Shown: positions 52,721-62,445, counted from the first letter of the stretch. The stretch: 64,000 nt of DNA from an uncultured Clostridium sp. (GCA_945915475.1 CAMEFI010000005.1:1-64000), one strand, 5' to 3'. The notes: a model not told the origin generated them from the letters alone. Numbers and translations are program-made.

Positions 52721-54373
52721 ATGGCAGCGAGTGCGGATATATTGGACGTGATTCAGTCTATGGAAGATGTGCTGGTAATGTTTTGGGATGTACATCAAGG
52801 ATGGCATGTTGTGAATGAGAACAGTCATTTGCTCTTCGGAAGGACAAATACTGTGAATGCTTTGGTAGAACTGGTGGATTGTGTACAGGAAGAAGACCAG
52901 GAGACATATCAGGTGTTTCTTCGGAAGCTTACAGCCGGGATGAAGCATAGTACATCTTTTGTTCCGGTACAGGGAGACCGCCTTGGGGTATCTGTACATA
53001 TGAGGACACAGGATAACAGATATACCTATCATAAGGTGGAATGTTTTTTAAAGAAAGATGATTCAGACGCCATTGTCAGGATGAGTGTGGTGGTAACAGA
53101 GTTGAATGCAGAAGAGATCTATCGTCTGCAACTGGCACAGAATATTACAAATGATCGTACCCCTGCCATGTTTTTGCGGGTGGCAGATGAGATTGTCCGT
53201 AAGAATCCCGATGAAAAGTATGCATTAATACAGTTTGATGTTGTGAAATTCAAAGCAATTAACGAAATGTACGGAGAACAGTTTGGCGATGAGATGCTCA
53301 ATTATTTTATTGAATCTCTGAACGTGATATGCAACAAAGATCAGGTGTTTGTACGTTTGACGGCAGATGTATTTATGATTATGACAGCTTATGAATCGAA
53401 GCAGGATATCCTTCATTTCATTCAGATGCTAAGAGAGAATCTTCAAGGATATAAAGGGATTGCATACCGTATGGTGTTTGGCGTTTCGTATGTGAAGGAT
53501 GTGAAGGAACCCCTTCGAAAATATGGTGACCGGGCAGCCATGGCAAGGCAGAGTATTAAGAATAATGCGTTGCAGTATGTGGAATTTTATGAAGAGAATA
53601 TGACCAGCTCTGTGTTAACTGCAAAATATATAGAAGACCACATGGAGCAGGCATTGCGAAAGAAAGAATTTGTGATGTACCTTCAACCCAAATACAGTAT
53701 GCAAAGCGGTAAGATGGTTGGTGCGGAAGCATTGGTGCGCTGGGTACAGCCGGACAAAGGGATTGTCTCTCCGGCAGATTTCATTCCTGTATTTGAAAGA
53801 AACGGATTTGTGACAAAGTTAGATTATTATATCTGGGATGAAGCAAGTAAAACCATTCGACGCTGGATTGATCTGGGGGTGAATCCTCTTCCCATTTCGG
53901 TAAACGTATCCCGGGTTCATTTAAAGAACGATAGATTTATTCATGTTTTAAATGATTTAATAGATAAGTATCAGATTCCCAAGGAATATTTGGAGATTGA
54001 AATTACAGAAACCATGGATAACCATCAGATCGCCCAGGGAATTGAACTTTTGAAAAATAGTGGATATCGGTTGTTGATGGATGACTTTGGCTCCGGATAT
54101 TCGTCGCTTAATACATTAAAGGATACCCGGTTTGATGTCATTAAGATTGACAGGGGATTCCTGCAGGATTTCATAGGGTCAGAACGGGGGCAGAAGATTG
54201 TGGAACACACAATTCAGATGACGAAAGCCATAGGACTGGATCTGGTTGCAGAAGGTGTGGAGACGAAGGAGCAGGCTGCATTTCTAATGAATTGTGGATG
54301 TGATACGGCACAGGGTTTTTACTATGCGAGACCTATGGATGTGGAATCATTTAACCGGTTGCTGGTAGCATAG
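52721..54373 (+). CDS. Degenerate GGDEF - EAL protein, putative c-di-GMP phosphodiesterase
   Basis: This 550-residue protein is cytoplasmic. Residues 1 to about 125 look like a PAS-type sensor. A GGDEF-fold region follows (about 140-285), where the active-site loop reads LTADVF instead of GGDEF, so synthase activity is unlikely. The EAL domain (about 300-550) is well kept: GAEALVRW, the EITET motif, LMDDFGSGYSSL, IKIDRGF and AEGVETKEQ. It probably breaks down c-di-GMP, with the GGDEF region acting as a regulatory module. It is monocistronic. Confidence 0.9.
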   Translation: MAASADILDVIQSMEDVLVMFWDVHQGWHVVNENSHLLFGRTNTVNALVELVDCVQEEDQETYQVFLRKLTAGMKHSTSFVPVQGDRLGVSVHMRTQDNRYTYHKVECFLKKDDSDAIVRMSVVVTELNAEEIYRLQLAQNITNDRTPAMFLRVADEIVRKNPDEKYALIQFDVVKFKAINEMYGEQFGDEMLNYFIESLNVICNKDQVFVRLTADVFMIMTAYESKQDILHFIQMLRENLQGYKGIAYRMVFGVSYVKDVKEPLRKYGDRAAMARQSIKNNALQYVEFYEENMTSSVLTAKYIEDHMEQALRKKEFVMYLQPKYSMQSGKMVGAEALVRWVQPDKGIVSPADFIPVFERNGFVTKLDYYIWDEASKTIRRWIDLGVNPLPISVNVSRVHLKNDRFIHVLNDLIDKYQIPKEYLEIEITETMDNHQIAQGIELLKNSGYRLLMDDFGSGYSSLNTLKDTRFDVIKIDRGFLQDFIGSERGQKIVEHTIQMTKAIGLDLVAEGVETKEQAAFLMNCGCDTAQGFYYARPMDVESFNRLLVA

Positions 54374-54407
54374 AGAAGATGATAAGAAATAGCCAATTGT
54401 ATAACAC

Positions 54408-54447
54408 CTAGCATACATTCCACGATAGAGAGTTTCGCAATTGCCTA
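54408..54447 (+). repeat. Dispersed upstream element, copy before the beta-helix gene
   Basis: AGCATACATT followed by ACGATAGAGAGTTTCGCAA and TTGCCTA matches the copies upstream of hisS and the NUDIX gene. The GTTTCGCAATTGCCTA motif (54432-54447) ends 32 nt before the start codon. Confidence 0.6.
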
Positions 54448-54479
54448 TGATAAGGAGACAGGAAAGGAGAAATGATGAT

Positions 54480-56165
54480 ATGAAGAAGTATATGAGATGT
54501 GCATTAGGTGTGTTGTTCGTTGCTGCGGGAATAGGTTTACCTGTAAAGGGTGTGCAGGCAGCACCATCTTATGATTATGATGTGACAAAGGCAGAGGTTA
54601 CGGTGAATCCAACGGATAATATTTCAGATTCCAAGGGAATTCAGAGTGTATTGGAAAAAGCCATTGGCGCACAGAATATGGTTACAATATATTTTCCGGC
54701 GGGAACATATTATGTGGACGAGCCCATGCGGGTATATTCCAATACCCACATCATTTTGGACAAGGATGCAACTATCTATAGAATGGATGCAGGAATTAAT
54801 AAAAGTATCCTGCATAACGTAGACCAGCAGGGTAAGATGAATGTGGTTGGTGGTTATGATATGTCCCATGACATAATTTTAGAAGGCGGAACATGGGATG
54901 GGGGGAACACGGCACTTGCAACAGATGCCTCCGATGTGATCCGATTCGATCATGCAAAGAATATTTCTATTAAGGAGTGCACTGTCAAGAACGTGTACGA
55001 TTGTCATTTGATTGAATTGATTGGTGTGCAAAATGGTTCCATAACGGGTTGTACCATGACAGGTTTCCGCTATAGAAAGGGAAAAGAGAAGGACTATACA
55101 TATGCAAGAGAGGCAGTCCAGATTGAGTCGGCATGGACGAATAATGAATCCAATCTGGCAGATAACAAGTCCTGGTGGGCAAATGGATCTGTGATAGACG
55201 GGACATCCTGCCAACAGATTACGGTTACGGGGAATACACTGATAGATATGCCTTGTGGAATCGGACAACATCATTATTCACCGAAAGGGAAAGCACGGAA
55301 TCGGGATATTGTGATCAGCAATAACACATTTCAATTGTCTGCGGCAATGAAGTATAGTAAGACGGCAATTACCTGTTGTGGAATTGATTCTTTGACAGTA
55401 ACCGGTAATGTGATAAAAGGTCCCTATCGGTTTGGCTCCCACGTGATTGCGTCAACGGGTGTAACAATCAATGAGAATCGTTATACGGATATTTCTATGA
55501 ATGCAGTGATGTTAGACCGTGGTGATGTTATCTCCATTCAGAATAATACCATTCAAAATGTGGGCAAACATGGAATCTCTGTGGGAGGAGGAACTGCAGG
55601 GAAGGTGGCAGACAACCGGATTTCCAAAGTAAAGCAGAATGCAATCTGCATTGACGATGGCAAGGTGACGGATATTACAGGCAATGTAATACAGGATGCA
55701 GGAAAGCATGGAATTTCTATTGCAGGGGCAACCAGTGGAAATAAAGGAGGTACGATTCAGAATATCTCCGCTAACAAGATTACAAAGACCAAACAAAATG
55801 GTATCAGTATGGATAAAGGTACGGTTATCAATATCAATAACAATACCGTTAAGAATGCAGGAAAACATGGTATTTCTGTTGTTGGAGGAATGGTTGGAAA
55901 AGGCTCTAAGAGTTCTGTAGGAATTCAGGGAAATCAGGTCACAACCTGTAAGCAGAATGGAATTACGGTTTCCGGCAATGGCAAAGTGTCATCTATTGGG
56001 AAGAATAAGATTACCGGTGCTAAGAATAATGGTATTTCCCTTACCGAGAAAGCAAAAGTAAGCTGGGTTACAAAGAATACCATTAAGAAGTGCAAGAAAC
56101 ATGGAATCTGGAATGGTACGAAGACGAAGACAAAGCTCAAAGGCAATAAAGGGATGACAAAGTAA
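54480..56165 (+). CDS. Secreted right-handed beta-helix repeat protein
   Basis: This 561-residue protein starts at ATG 54480, 9 nt after AAGGAGA. It has a signal peptide (about 1-28, ending VQAAP). An N-terminal pectate-lyase-like segment (FPAGTYYVDEPMRVYSNTHI) leads into a long parallel beta-helix of more than fifteen coils. Later coils alternate GKHGISV and KQNGISM-type turns, each with NNTI or GNxI strands. The C-terminal end is very basic (Lys/Thr-rich). The fold suggests polysaccharide binding or lyase activity; no catalytic residues could be assigned. There is no wall anchor. Confidence 0.85.
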   Translation: MKKYMRCALGVLFVAAGIGLPVKGVQAAPSYDYDVTKAEVTVNPTDNISDSKGIQSVLEKAIGAQNMVTIYFPAGTYYVDEPMRVYSNTHIILDKDATIYRMDAGINKSILHNVDQQGKMNVVGGYDMSHDIILEGGTWDGGNTALATDASDVIRFDHAKNISIKECTVKNVYDCHLIELIGVQNGSITGCTMTGFRYRKGKEKDYTYAREAVQIESAWTNNESNLADNKSWWANGSVIDGTSCQQITVTGNTLIDMPCGIGQHHYSPKGKARNRDIVISNNTFQLSAAMKYSKTAITCCGIDSLTVTGNVIKGPYRFGSHVIASTGVTINENRYTDISMNAVMLDRGDVISIQNNTIQNVGKHGISVGGGTAGKVADNRISKVKQNAICIDDGKVTDITGNVIQDAGKHGISIAGATSGNKGGTIQNISANKITKTKQNGISMDKGTVININNNTVKNAGKHGISVVGGMVGKGSKSSVGIQGNQVTTCKQNGITVSGNGKVSSIGKNKITGAKNNGISLTEKAKVSWVTKNTIKKCKKHGIWNGTKTKTKLKGNKGMTK

Positions 56166-56237
56166 AAGGGGAGGACTATGGAAGCCTCCTGCAAGACAAT
56201 ATGGAATGTAGAATATCAGGTTTGTATTCGCTCATGC

Positions 56238-56284
56238 AATCAAGGGAATTTTAAGCGGGTTATTAGCTTAGGATTCCCTTGATT
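56238..56284. terminator. Bidirectional hairpin between convergent genes
   Basis: AATCAAGGGAAT (56238-56249) pairs perfectly with ATTCCCTTGATT (56273-56284), with an inner TAAGC/GCTTA stem. T-runs are weak on both strands. Confidence 0.6.
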
Positions 56285-56325
56285 TGCTTGCGGACAGCCA
56301 TAGACAGGAACTCCGGTCGTGAAGT

Positions 56326-56868
56326 TTACAGATAGCGTACCAATTCTTCTGTGCCTTTTCGTTTTGGTGCTTCACATTCCTGTGCAGGATAGCCCATGGC
56401 AATGAGAGCAGCAACTTTCTCTCCTTCCGGAAGGGAGATAGTCTCGGCAATCTTGGCTTCGTCAAAGATGCCGAGAATAACAGTGCCAACACCTAAGTCA
56501 TGTGCGGCAAGGCAAAAAGTCTGGGAGGCGATGCCGGCATCAAACATTTCCCAACGGTCTTCTTTGGAAGTGGTATAACTTCCATCTCTTTCGTAACCAC
56601 ACCGTTTCTCCACCATGCTTACCACAACCAGTTGCGGTGCACGGGAAATGGTCTTTTGGTTATATTCAAAATCCAGAACACACTCATTGGCAATGGTGTT
56701 CAAAGTGTCTTTGTTCTCAACAATGTTATATCGAACAATCTGGGTGTTTTTCCAGGATGGTGACATTCGTGCTGCATCGATGATGGCATGAATGGTATCG
56801 TGGCTGACGGGCTCTTCCTTGAACTTTCGAATACTTCTTCTTGTTTTCATACACTCTAATGCTTCCAT
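56326..56868 (-). CDS. Nitroreductase family protein
   Basis: This 180-residue FMN-dependent protein has the family start CMKTRRSIRKFKEEPVSHD (phosphate-binding Arg residues), ARMSPSWKNTQ and FCLAAHDLGVGTVILGIFDEAKI. It is a small single-domain oxidoreductase; the substrate (nitro compounds, quinones or flavin) cannot be read from sequence. The start at 56868 (minus) has GAGGATAAAAT just before it. It is the only gene on the minus strand in the last 14 kb. Confidence 0.9.
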   Translation of the reverse strand: MEALECMKTRRSIRKFKEEPVSHDTIHAIIDAARMSPSWKNTQIVRYNIVENKDTLNTIANECVLDFEYNQKTISRAPQLVVVSMVEKRCGYERDGSYTTSKEDRWEMFDAGIASQTFCLAAHDLGVGTVILGIFDEAKIAETISLPEGEKVAALIAMGYPAQECEAPKRKGTEELVRYL

Positions 56869-57035
56869 ATTTTATCCTCGCTTTCGTACATACAGTATTT
56901 GTAGAATGATTATAACATGATAACAACAAAATAGATATACGTTTTGCAAAACATATCCCTTTTTTGGATGGTTTGGTCACGGCAAGCAAATAGCTGCATA
57001 AATTAGTAGTAAGTAAAGAAGACGCGGGGCGGGTT

Positions 57036-57338
57036 ATGGCAGTTGATCATATTAATATTCGGCAGATTGTTGCTACAGCACTTACGTATGATGCAATTAT
57101 TGTTGATGTAAGAACACCGGATCGTTTCAGGAATGGGCATATTCCCATGGCAGTAAATCTGCCTCTTGAGCGGATAGAGCGTCGGCAGGTTACATTTCCG
57201 AAAAGCAGGACATTGATTGTCTACTGTGATACAGGCGGTGGAAGCATGCAGGCGGCATTTTTACTTTCTGATATGGGCTACAGGGTAATCAATTGTGTGG
57301 GCGGTTTACGAAGTTATAACGGTTCTTTGACGAAATAG
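57036..57338 (+). CDS. Single-domain rhodanese
   Basis: This 100-residue protein is one rhodanese domain. The motif IIVDVRTPDRFRNGHIPMAVNLPL is followed by the active-site loop LIVYCDTGGGSMQAA, with the catalytic Cys near 69. It probably carries persulfide sulfur or acts in thiol redox. The ribosome binding site is weak (GCGGGGCGGG). A promoter for the next gene overlaps its last codons. Confidence 0.88.
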   Translation: MAVDHINIRQIVATALTYDAIIVDVRTPDRFRNGHIPMAVNLPLERIERRQVTFPKSRTLIVYCDTGGGSMQAAFLLSDMGYRVINCVGGLRSYNGSLTK

Positions 57339-57393
57339 AATTATATATGCTACAATGAAGACACTTTCACCTGCTTGCAAAGGTGAAAGTGTC
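57327..57393 (+). promoter_or_regulatory. Promoter with a perfect hairpin at the start of transcription
   Basis: TTGACG (57327-57332) and TACAAT (57351-57356) are spaced by 18 bp. GACACTTTCACCT (57360-57372) and AGGTGAAAGTGTC (57381-57393) form a perfect 13-bp inverted repeat right at the expected start of the transcript. It has no T-run, so an operator or 5' stabilising hairpin is more likely than a terminator. Confidence 0.6.
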
Positions 57394-57491
57394 GAATGGG
57401 ATCATATAATAGAATGGTAGCGTCAAAAATGGGAATTGCCAGGCTATACAACAGATTTTTGCTGGCGTAATTCGAATAAAGTGTGGTAAAG

Positions 57492-59747
57492 ATGAACAGA
57501 AGACAGAAGAAAAAGAAATTAAAACAGCAGGCAGAGAATGCGTTAAGACAACAAAATAATAAAAGTGTTGAATCTGAGGGAAAAACTACAGATTGTGTTG
57601 CGATTGCTGAGCATACCCAAAAGGAGGAACAGGTTTTGCCTGCTGCGATTAGTCAGACAGTGATGTCCCCGATGATGAACGCACCGGACAACTCACAGAA
57701 GAAGGGGAAACTGCTTCGGTTTGCTTTGTTTCCGATTGCTTTACTTCTGATAGAGATTGTAATGGCATGTTCTACAGGGGGACATTTTTTCAGCCATTGC
57801 GGAATCTATATTACATTGTTTTGTATGGGATATGGGTTGATTCTGCAACTGGTAACAACACTTACAAAGTGGGAGCGTGTCAATGGGATATTACAAGTGG
57901 GCTGTCTGTTGCTTTCTTCCATAGTGTTTTGTATCATTTATTTTCTTTATTGCGAATTTCAGTTATTCTATGATTTGAATACCATGCTTGCAGGTGCATC
58001 CGATGCAATGGAAGATTTTTCGGGAGATATTATTGCCATGGTGCTGACGCCGGATGGATTACTGCACATTCTTTTGTTTTTACTGCCGTTCATGTTGTAT
58101 ATTCGATTCTATCGAAAATGCACATTTGCAAAGCCAACAGATTTCAAAACAAAAGGAAGGTTACTTGCGTTAGCAGTTCTGGTCTTGGGGGCAAATGCAG
58201 GAATCATTTTTTTAAACAAAACGGATTACAATGTCTATACAAAGGAATATCATTTTGATTCTGCAATTGCAGATTTTGGCTTGTTAACGGGACTTCGGTT
58301 AGAAATCATCAATGGTATGTCACAAGATCCGCAAAATGTTACATTTGAAGCAGTTGGAATAACAGAAACTACAACCGAAGGTGGGATGGATGCGGAAGCG
58401 TCGTTGTCTCAAAAGGAAGAGACAGAAGAAGAGGCGGATATTCCTGTAGGGAAAAATGAATTGGAGATTGATTTTTCCGCATTGGCAGAGACAGAGGATG
58501 GAAGATATGCTGCCTTAGATGAGTACGTGGCATCCCAGCAGGCTTCTTCCAAAAATGAGTTTACAGGTCTTTTTGAAGGGAAGAATGTAATATTTATGAC
58601 GGCGGAAGCATTTACTGCCGAAGTAATTGACGAACATCTCACTCCAACGTTATATAGATTGGCGAATAAAGGAATACAGTTTACGGATTTTTACCAGCCG
58701 TCTAGTGCCGGAACCACCGGAGGCGAATATAGTAATATTTTTGGAATGTTACCAACAGCGGGAGGAAGTTCCATAAAAAAAACAGCAACACAGTTGAACT
58801 GGACTACCCTGGCTTCCCGTTTATCGGAAAAGGGATATTATGGAAAAGCTTATCACAATAATGATTATACCTATTATGACAGGGACAAAACCCATATCAA
58901 TCTTGGATTTTCCGATGGATATGAGGGCGTGGGAAATGGTCTGGAAGATGTGATCACATCCCAGTGGCCGGAGAGCGATTTGGAGATGTTACAGGGAACG
59001 TTTTCTACTTACATCAATAAAGAACCATTTTGTATTTACTATATGACGGTTAGTGGGCATAGTTTATATAATTTCAGCAAGAATGCAATGGCGGCAAAAC
59101 ATCAGGAACAGGTTGAGGATCTGGAATATTCGGAGCCGGTGAAAGCGTATATCGCCTGTCAGTTAGAGTTAGAGGATGCATTAACCTATCTTGTGGAACA
59201 ATTGGAACAGTATGATATGGCAGACGATACTGTGATTGTGATCAGTGCAGATCATTTTCCGTACGGTCTTGACCAGGATTCCGGTTCTATGACTTATTTG
59301 CAGGAATTGTATGGTATGCCAATTGAAAATGATTTTGTAAGGGATCATAACCGTTTGATCATATGGAGCGGATGCTTAGAAGAACAGGAGCCTGTTGTTG
59401 TGGATACACCTACGTCTGGCATAGACATATTACCGACGCTGTGTAATTTGTTTGCGGTGGACTTCGATTCCCGGTTGTTGCCGGGAAGGGATGTGTTTTC
59501 AGATGCCCAACCGCTGGTGTTTACCCTTGGTTATGACTGGAAAACAGAGAAGGGAACCTATTTTGCTGGCCGGGGGAAATTTATTCCTGCCAAAGAAGGA
59601 CAGGAGGTTTCGGAGGAATATATTGAGAATATGAAAACCATAGTGAAAAACAAAATCACTTACAGTAAGAGTGTGTTACAGCAGGATTATTTCCGCCATG
59701 TATTCGGGTCGGAAGAAGGAACAAACGGTTGTGTCATATCCAGATAA
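57492..59747 (+). CDS. LTA synthase family sulfatase-fold membrane protein
   Basis: This about 751-residue protein has a basic cytoplasmic N-terminus (NRRQKKKKLKQQ) and five membrane helices (about 78-255). A long acidic linker leads to an extracellular alkaline phosphatase/sulfatase domain (about 360-725). The likely catalytic Thr is in SSAGTTGGEYSNIF; metal ligands are in FMTAEAF (Glu) and ISADHFPYG (Asp-His), with SGHSLYNF as substrate-site His. The family adds glycerol-phosphate to build lipoteichoic acid or related polymers. ATG 57492 is preferred to GTG 57483, but ribosome binding sites are weak for both. An alternative role is phosphoglycerol transfer to glycans. Confidence 0.88.
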   Translation: MNRRQKKKKLKQQAENALRQQNNKSVESEGKTTDCVAIAEHTQKEEQVLPAAISQTVMSPMMNAPDNSQKKGKLLRFALFPIALLLIEIVMACSTGGHFFSHCGIYITLFCMGYGLILQLVTTLTKWERVNGILQVGCLLLSSIVFCIIYFLYCEFQLFYDLNTMLAGASDAMEDFSGDIIAMVLTPDGLLHILLFLLPFMLYIRFYRKCTFAKPTDFKTKGRLLALAVLVLGANAGIIFLNKTDYNVYTKEYHFDSAIADFGLLTGLRLEIINGMSQDPQNVTFEAVGITETTTEGGMDAEASLSQKEETEEEADIPVGKNELEIDFSALAETEDGRYAALDEYVASQQASSKNEFTGLFEGKNVIFMTAEAFTAEVIDEHLTPTLYRLANKGIQFTDFYQPSSAGTTGGEYSNIFGMLPTAGGSSIKKTATQLNWTTLASRLSEKGYYGKAYHNNDYTYYDRDKTHINLGFSDGYEGVGNGLEDVITSQWPESDLEMLQGTFSTYINKEPFCIYYMTVSGHSLYNFSKNAMAAKHQEQVEDLEYSEPVKAYIACQLELEDALTYLVEQLEQYDMADDTVIVISADHFPYGLDQDSGSMTYLQELYGMPIENDFVRDHNRLIIWSGCLEEQEPVVVDTPTSGIDILPTLCNLFAVDFDSRLLPGRDVFSDAQPLVFTLGYDWKTEKGTYFAGRGKFIPAKEGQEVSEEYIENMKTIVKNKITYSKSVLQQDYFRHVFGSEEGTNGCVISR

Positions 59748-59925
59748 GTGTTACACATATATCTCATGACTAAAGTTACGTGTGTTTTGTGTCAAATCAT
59801 AAAGCAGAATATCTTAATATTTTTATCTTTTAAGAAACTATAAAATCTGTTATAGTAAGGAATAATAGGATGTGAGTGTCAAAAGGGATGTTTGCCACTT
59901 ACTATGATGTATCAAGGAGAGCGAT

Positions 59926-61089
59926 ATGCAGGAGATGGAATTCATTGCACCCTGTCATTTTGGACTGGAGGCAGTGCTGAAAAGGGAAATTACAGATTTA
60001 GGATACGAGATTGTATCAGTGGAGGATGGACGTGTGACTTTCCGGGGTGGCGTGGATGCATTGGTACGTGCGAATATATTTATCCGGACAGCAGAGAGGA
60101 TTATGTTGAAGATGGGTTCTTTCCGGGCGGTGACCTTTGATGAATTGTTTGAGGGAACAAAAGCATTGCCATGGGAGAATGTGATACCCAAAGACGGTAA
60201 GTTCTGGGTTACCAAGGCAACCACGAATAAGTCAAAATTATTTTCCGGTTCCGATATCCAGTCCATTGTGAAGAAAGCGATTGTGGACCGGTTAAAGGAC
60301 ATTTACCATATCAACTGGTTTGAGGAAAATGGGGCAGAGTATCCCATTCGGGTATTCATTCTGAAGGATGTGGTAACCATTGCGCTGGATACCTCCGGGG
60401 TATCTCTTCATAAGAGAGGATACCGGCAGTTGGTTGGGAAAGCTCCGATCTCTGAGACCCTTGCGGCGGCACTCATTCTGCTGACACCATGGAATAAGGA
60501 CCGGATTTTAGTGGATCCCTTTTGTGGAAGTGGAACTTTTCCCATTGAAGCGGCCATGATCGGGGCACAGATTGCACCGGGAATGAACCGGGAATTCACT
60601 GCCGAGAACTGGAAAAATGTTGTTCCAAAGAAGATATGGTACGAAGCCATAACGGAGGCAGAAGACCGGATTCTAAGAGACATCAAGATGAATATTCAGG
60701 GATATGATGTAGATGGTGGCATTGTGAAATGTGCCATGCAAAATGCCCGTGAAGCAGGTGTGGAGGAACACATTCATTTTCAGCAACGGGATATGAGGGA
60801 ACTTTCCAGTCCGAAGAAATATGGTTTCATTATTACCAATCCACCTTATGGAGAGCGTTTAGAGGAAAAGGCAGATCTGCCAAAGCTTTACAGGGATATA
60901 GGAGTTACTTTTGATAAGTTGGATACCTGGTCTAAGTTCATCATTACCTCCTATGAGGATGCAGAGAAGTATCTTGGGCGAAAGGCCACAAAGAACCGGA
61001 AGATATACAATGGGATGATCAAGTCCTATTTCTATCAGTATATGGGACCGAAGCCTCCGAGAAGAGAGGGAGAGAATCGTATCATATAA
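59926..61089 (+). CDS. THUMP domain class I SAM-dependent RNA methyltransferase (RlmL/YpsC-like)
   Basis: This 387-residue protein has an N-terminal ferredoxin-like and THUMP region (about 1-165) and a Rossmann methyltransferase domain (about 166-380). The SAM-binding motif is LVDPFCGSGTFPIEAAMIG and the catalytic motif is IITNPPYGERL. It resembles the N-terminal half of E. coli RlmL and Bacillus YpsC, which methylate guanine in 23S rRNA. AAGGAGA lies 5 nt before ATG 59926. Confidence 0.9.
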   Translation: MQEMEFIAPCHFGLEAVLKREITDLGYEIVSVEDGRVTFRGGVDALVRANIFIRTAERIMLKMGSFRAVTFDELFEGTKALPWENVIPKDGKFWVTKATTNKSKLFSGSDIQSIVKKAIVDRLKDIYHINWFEENGAEYPIRVFILKDVVTIALDTSGVSLHKRGYRQLVGKAPISETLAAALILLTPWNKDRILVDPFCGSGTFPIEAAMIGAQIAPGMNREFTAENWKNVVPKKIWYEAITEAEDRILRDIKMNIQGYDVDGGIVKCAMQNAREAGVEEHIHFQQRDMRELSSPKKYGFIITNPPYGERLEEKADLPKLYRDIGVTFDKLDTWSKFIITSYEDAEKYLGRKATKNRKIYNGMIKSYFYQYMGPKPPRREGENRII

Positions 61090-61187
61090 AGTTGTTGTAC
61101 AAGGGTGCGTGAGATATGACACAGAATTCAGGTTCGTTTTGAGGGCATAAATTATCGTCGAAGAAAAAATTGATGAAGGAGACACGT

Positions 61188-61769
61188 ATGGAAAAATTAA
61201 TATTTGCCACAGGAAATGAGAATAAAATGAAAGAAATCCGCATGATACTTGGGGATTTGGATTATGAGATTGTATCCATGAAGGAAGCCGGCATCTCGGC
61301 GGATATTGTGGAGGATGGCAAGACATTTGAAGAAAATGCCATTATCAAAGCCACTGCCATTAGCAAGCTAAGCGGATGTCTGGTGTTAGCGGATGATTCG
61401 GGCTTGGAAGTGGATTACATGGACAAGATGCCCGGCATTTATTCAGCACGATGGATGGGGGAGGACACTTCTTACCGGATCAAGAATAAAGCAATCATTG
61501 ATAAGTTGGAAGGGGTGCCGGATGAAAAACGGACGGCACGGTTTGTCTGTGCCATTGCGGCAGCATTTCCGGATGGACGTGTGATTACAAAGCGTGGTAC
61601 AATAGAAGGAATCATCGGCTATGAAGAACGTGGCGAGAATGGATTTGGCTATGACCCAATCTTCTTTCTTCCTGAGTATGGAAAGACCACTGCGGAGCTT
61701 TCTCCGGAGGAGAAGAATCAGATCAGCCATAGAGGAAGAGCGTTGGAATTGATTAAAAATGAACTATAG
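61188..61769 (+). CDS. rdgB: XTP/dITP diphosphatase (RdgB/HAM1 family)
   Basis: This 193-residue protein removes non-canonical purine triphosphates such as ITP and XTP. Motifs are IFATGNENKMKEIR, TFEENAIIKA, LADDSGLEVDYMDKMPGIYSAR and GFGYDPIFFLPEYGKTTAEL (as GFGYDPIF) plus ISHRGRAL. ATG 61188 has GAAGGAGA 6 nt upstream; ATG 61170 does not. The phosphoesterase gene follows closely; the two are a common pair in Clostridia. Confidence 0.94.
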   Translation: MEKLIFATGNENKMKEIRMILGDLDYEIVSMKEAGISADIVEDGKTFEENAIIKATAISKLSGCLVLADDSGLEVDYMDKMPGIYSARWMGEDTSYRIKNKAIIDKLEGVPDEKRTARFVCAIAAAFPDGRVITKRGTIEGIIGYEERGENGFGYDPIFFLPEYGKTTAELSPEEKNQISHRGRALELIKNEL

Positions 61770-61856
61770 ACAATGATGGGATGGAAGAAACAATTCAGAA
61801 AACGGATTTTGCAGATGCTGGGTGAAGAAGCTGGAAGGAACAACAAGGAGATAAAG

Positions 61857-62372
61857 ATGCGGATACTGGTAATAAGTGATTCCCACGGGAAAAATGATGA
61901 CGTCAAACAGGTAATTGAACAGGTTGGAGACATTGATATGTTTATTCATTTGGGTGACATTGAGCGTGGACCGGATTACATCCGGGAGCTGGCAAATTGT
62001 GAGACACATATGATCGCCGGTAATAATGATTATGATATCAATCTGCCGGCAACGGATTCTTTTATGATCGGGGATAAGAAGGTATTTATTACCCATGGAC
62101 ATCGGTTTTATGTGGGTTCCGGGATGGACAGGCTTCGCCAGTATGGAATCGACAATGGCTATGATATTGTGATGTTTGGACATACCCATATGCCGTACCT
62201 TGAGCAAGGGGAGGAGCTTACCATATTGAACCCGGGAAGCATTTCTTATCCGAGACAGGATGGCAGACAGCATACATTTATGATCATTGAGGTGGATGAT
62301 AAGGGCGAATTTCATTATTCCAAGGGATTGTTAAAGTCTTCTCTGAGGGATTTTTATGGGAATTTTTATTAA
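61857..62372 (+). CDS. YfcE/MJ0936-family metallophosphoesterase
   Basis: This 171-residue protein has the calcineurin-like motifs in order: VISDSHG (Asp, His), HLGDIERG (Asp), GNNDYD (Asn), ITHGHRF (His) and FGHTHMP (His pair). It is a small cytoplasmic phosphodiesterase or phosphatase of unknown substrate. ATG 61857 is chosen because AAGGAG is 6 nt upstream. The frame is open to 61773, right after the rdgB stop, but that part lacks a ribosome binding site. Confidence 0.88.
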   Translation: MRILVISDSHGKNDDVKQVIEQVGDIDMFIHLGDIERGPDYIRELANCETHMIAGNNDYDINLPATDSFMIGDKKVFITHGHRFYVGSGMDRLRQYGIDNGYDIVMFGHTHMPYLEQGEELTILNPGSISYPRQDGRQHTFMIIEVDDKGEFHYSKGLLKSSLRDFYGNFY

Positions 62373-62445
62373 AGAGAATTCCAGGTTTTTGAAAATGGGC
62401 TTTTGACACCCTAATCATAATAGAAAAAGAAAGTGAGAAAATAGT

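Noticed and set aside
57360-57393. Terminator of the rhodanese gene
   Set aside because: The stem is perfect but no T-run follows, and it sits at the expected start point of a downstream promoter; kept as a regulatory feature instead.
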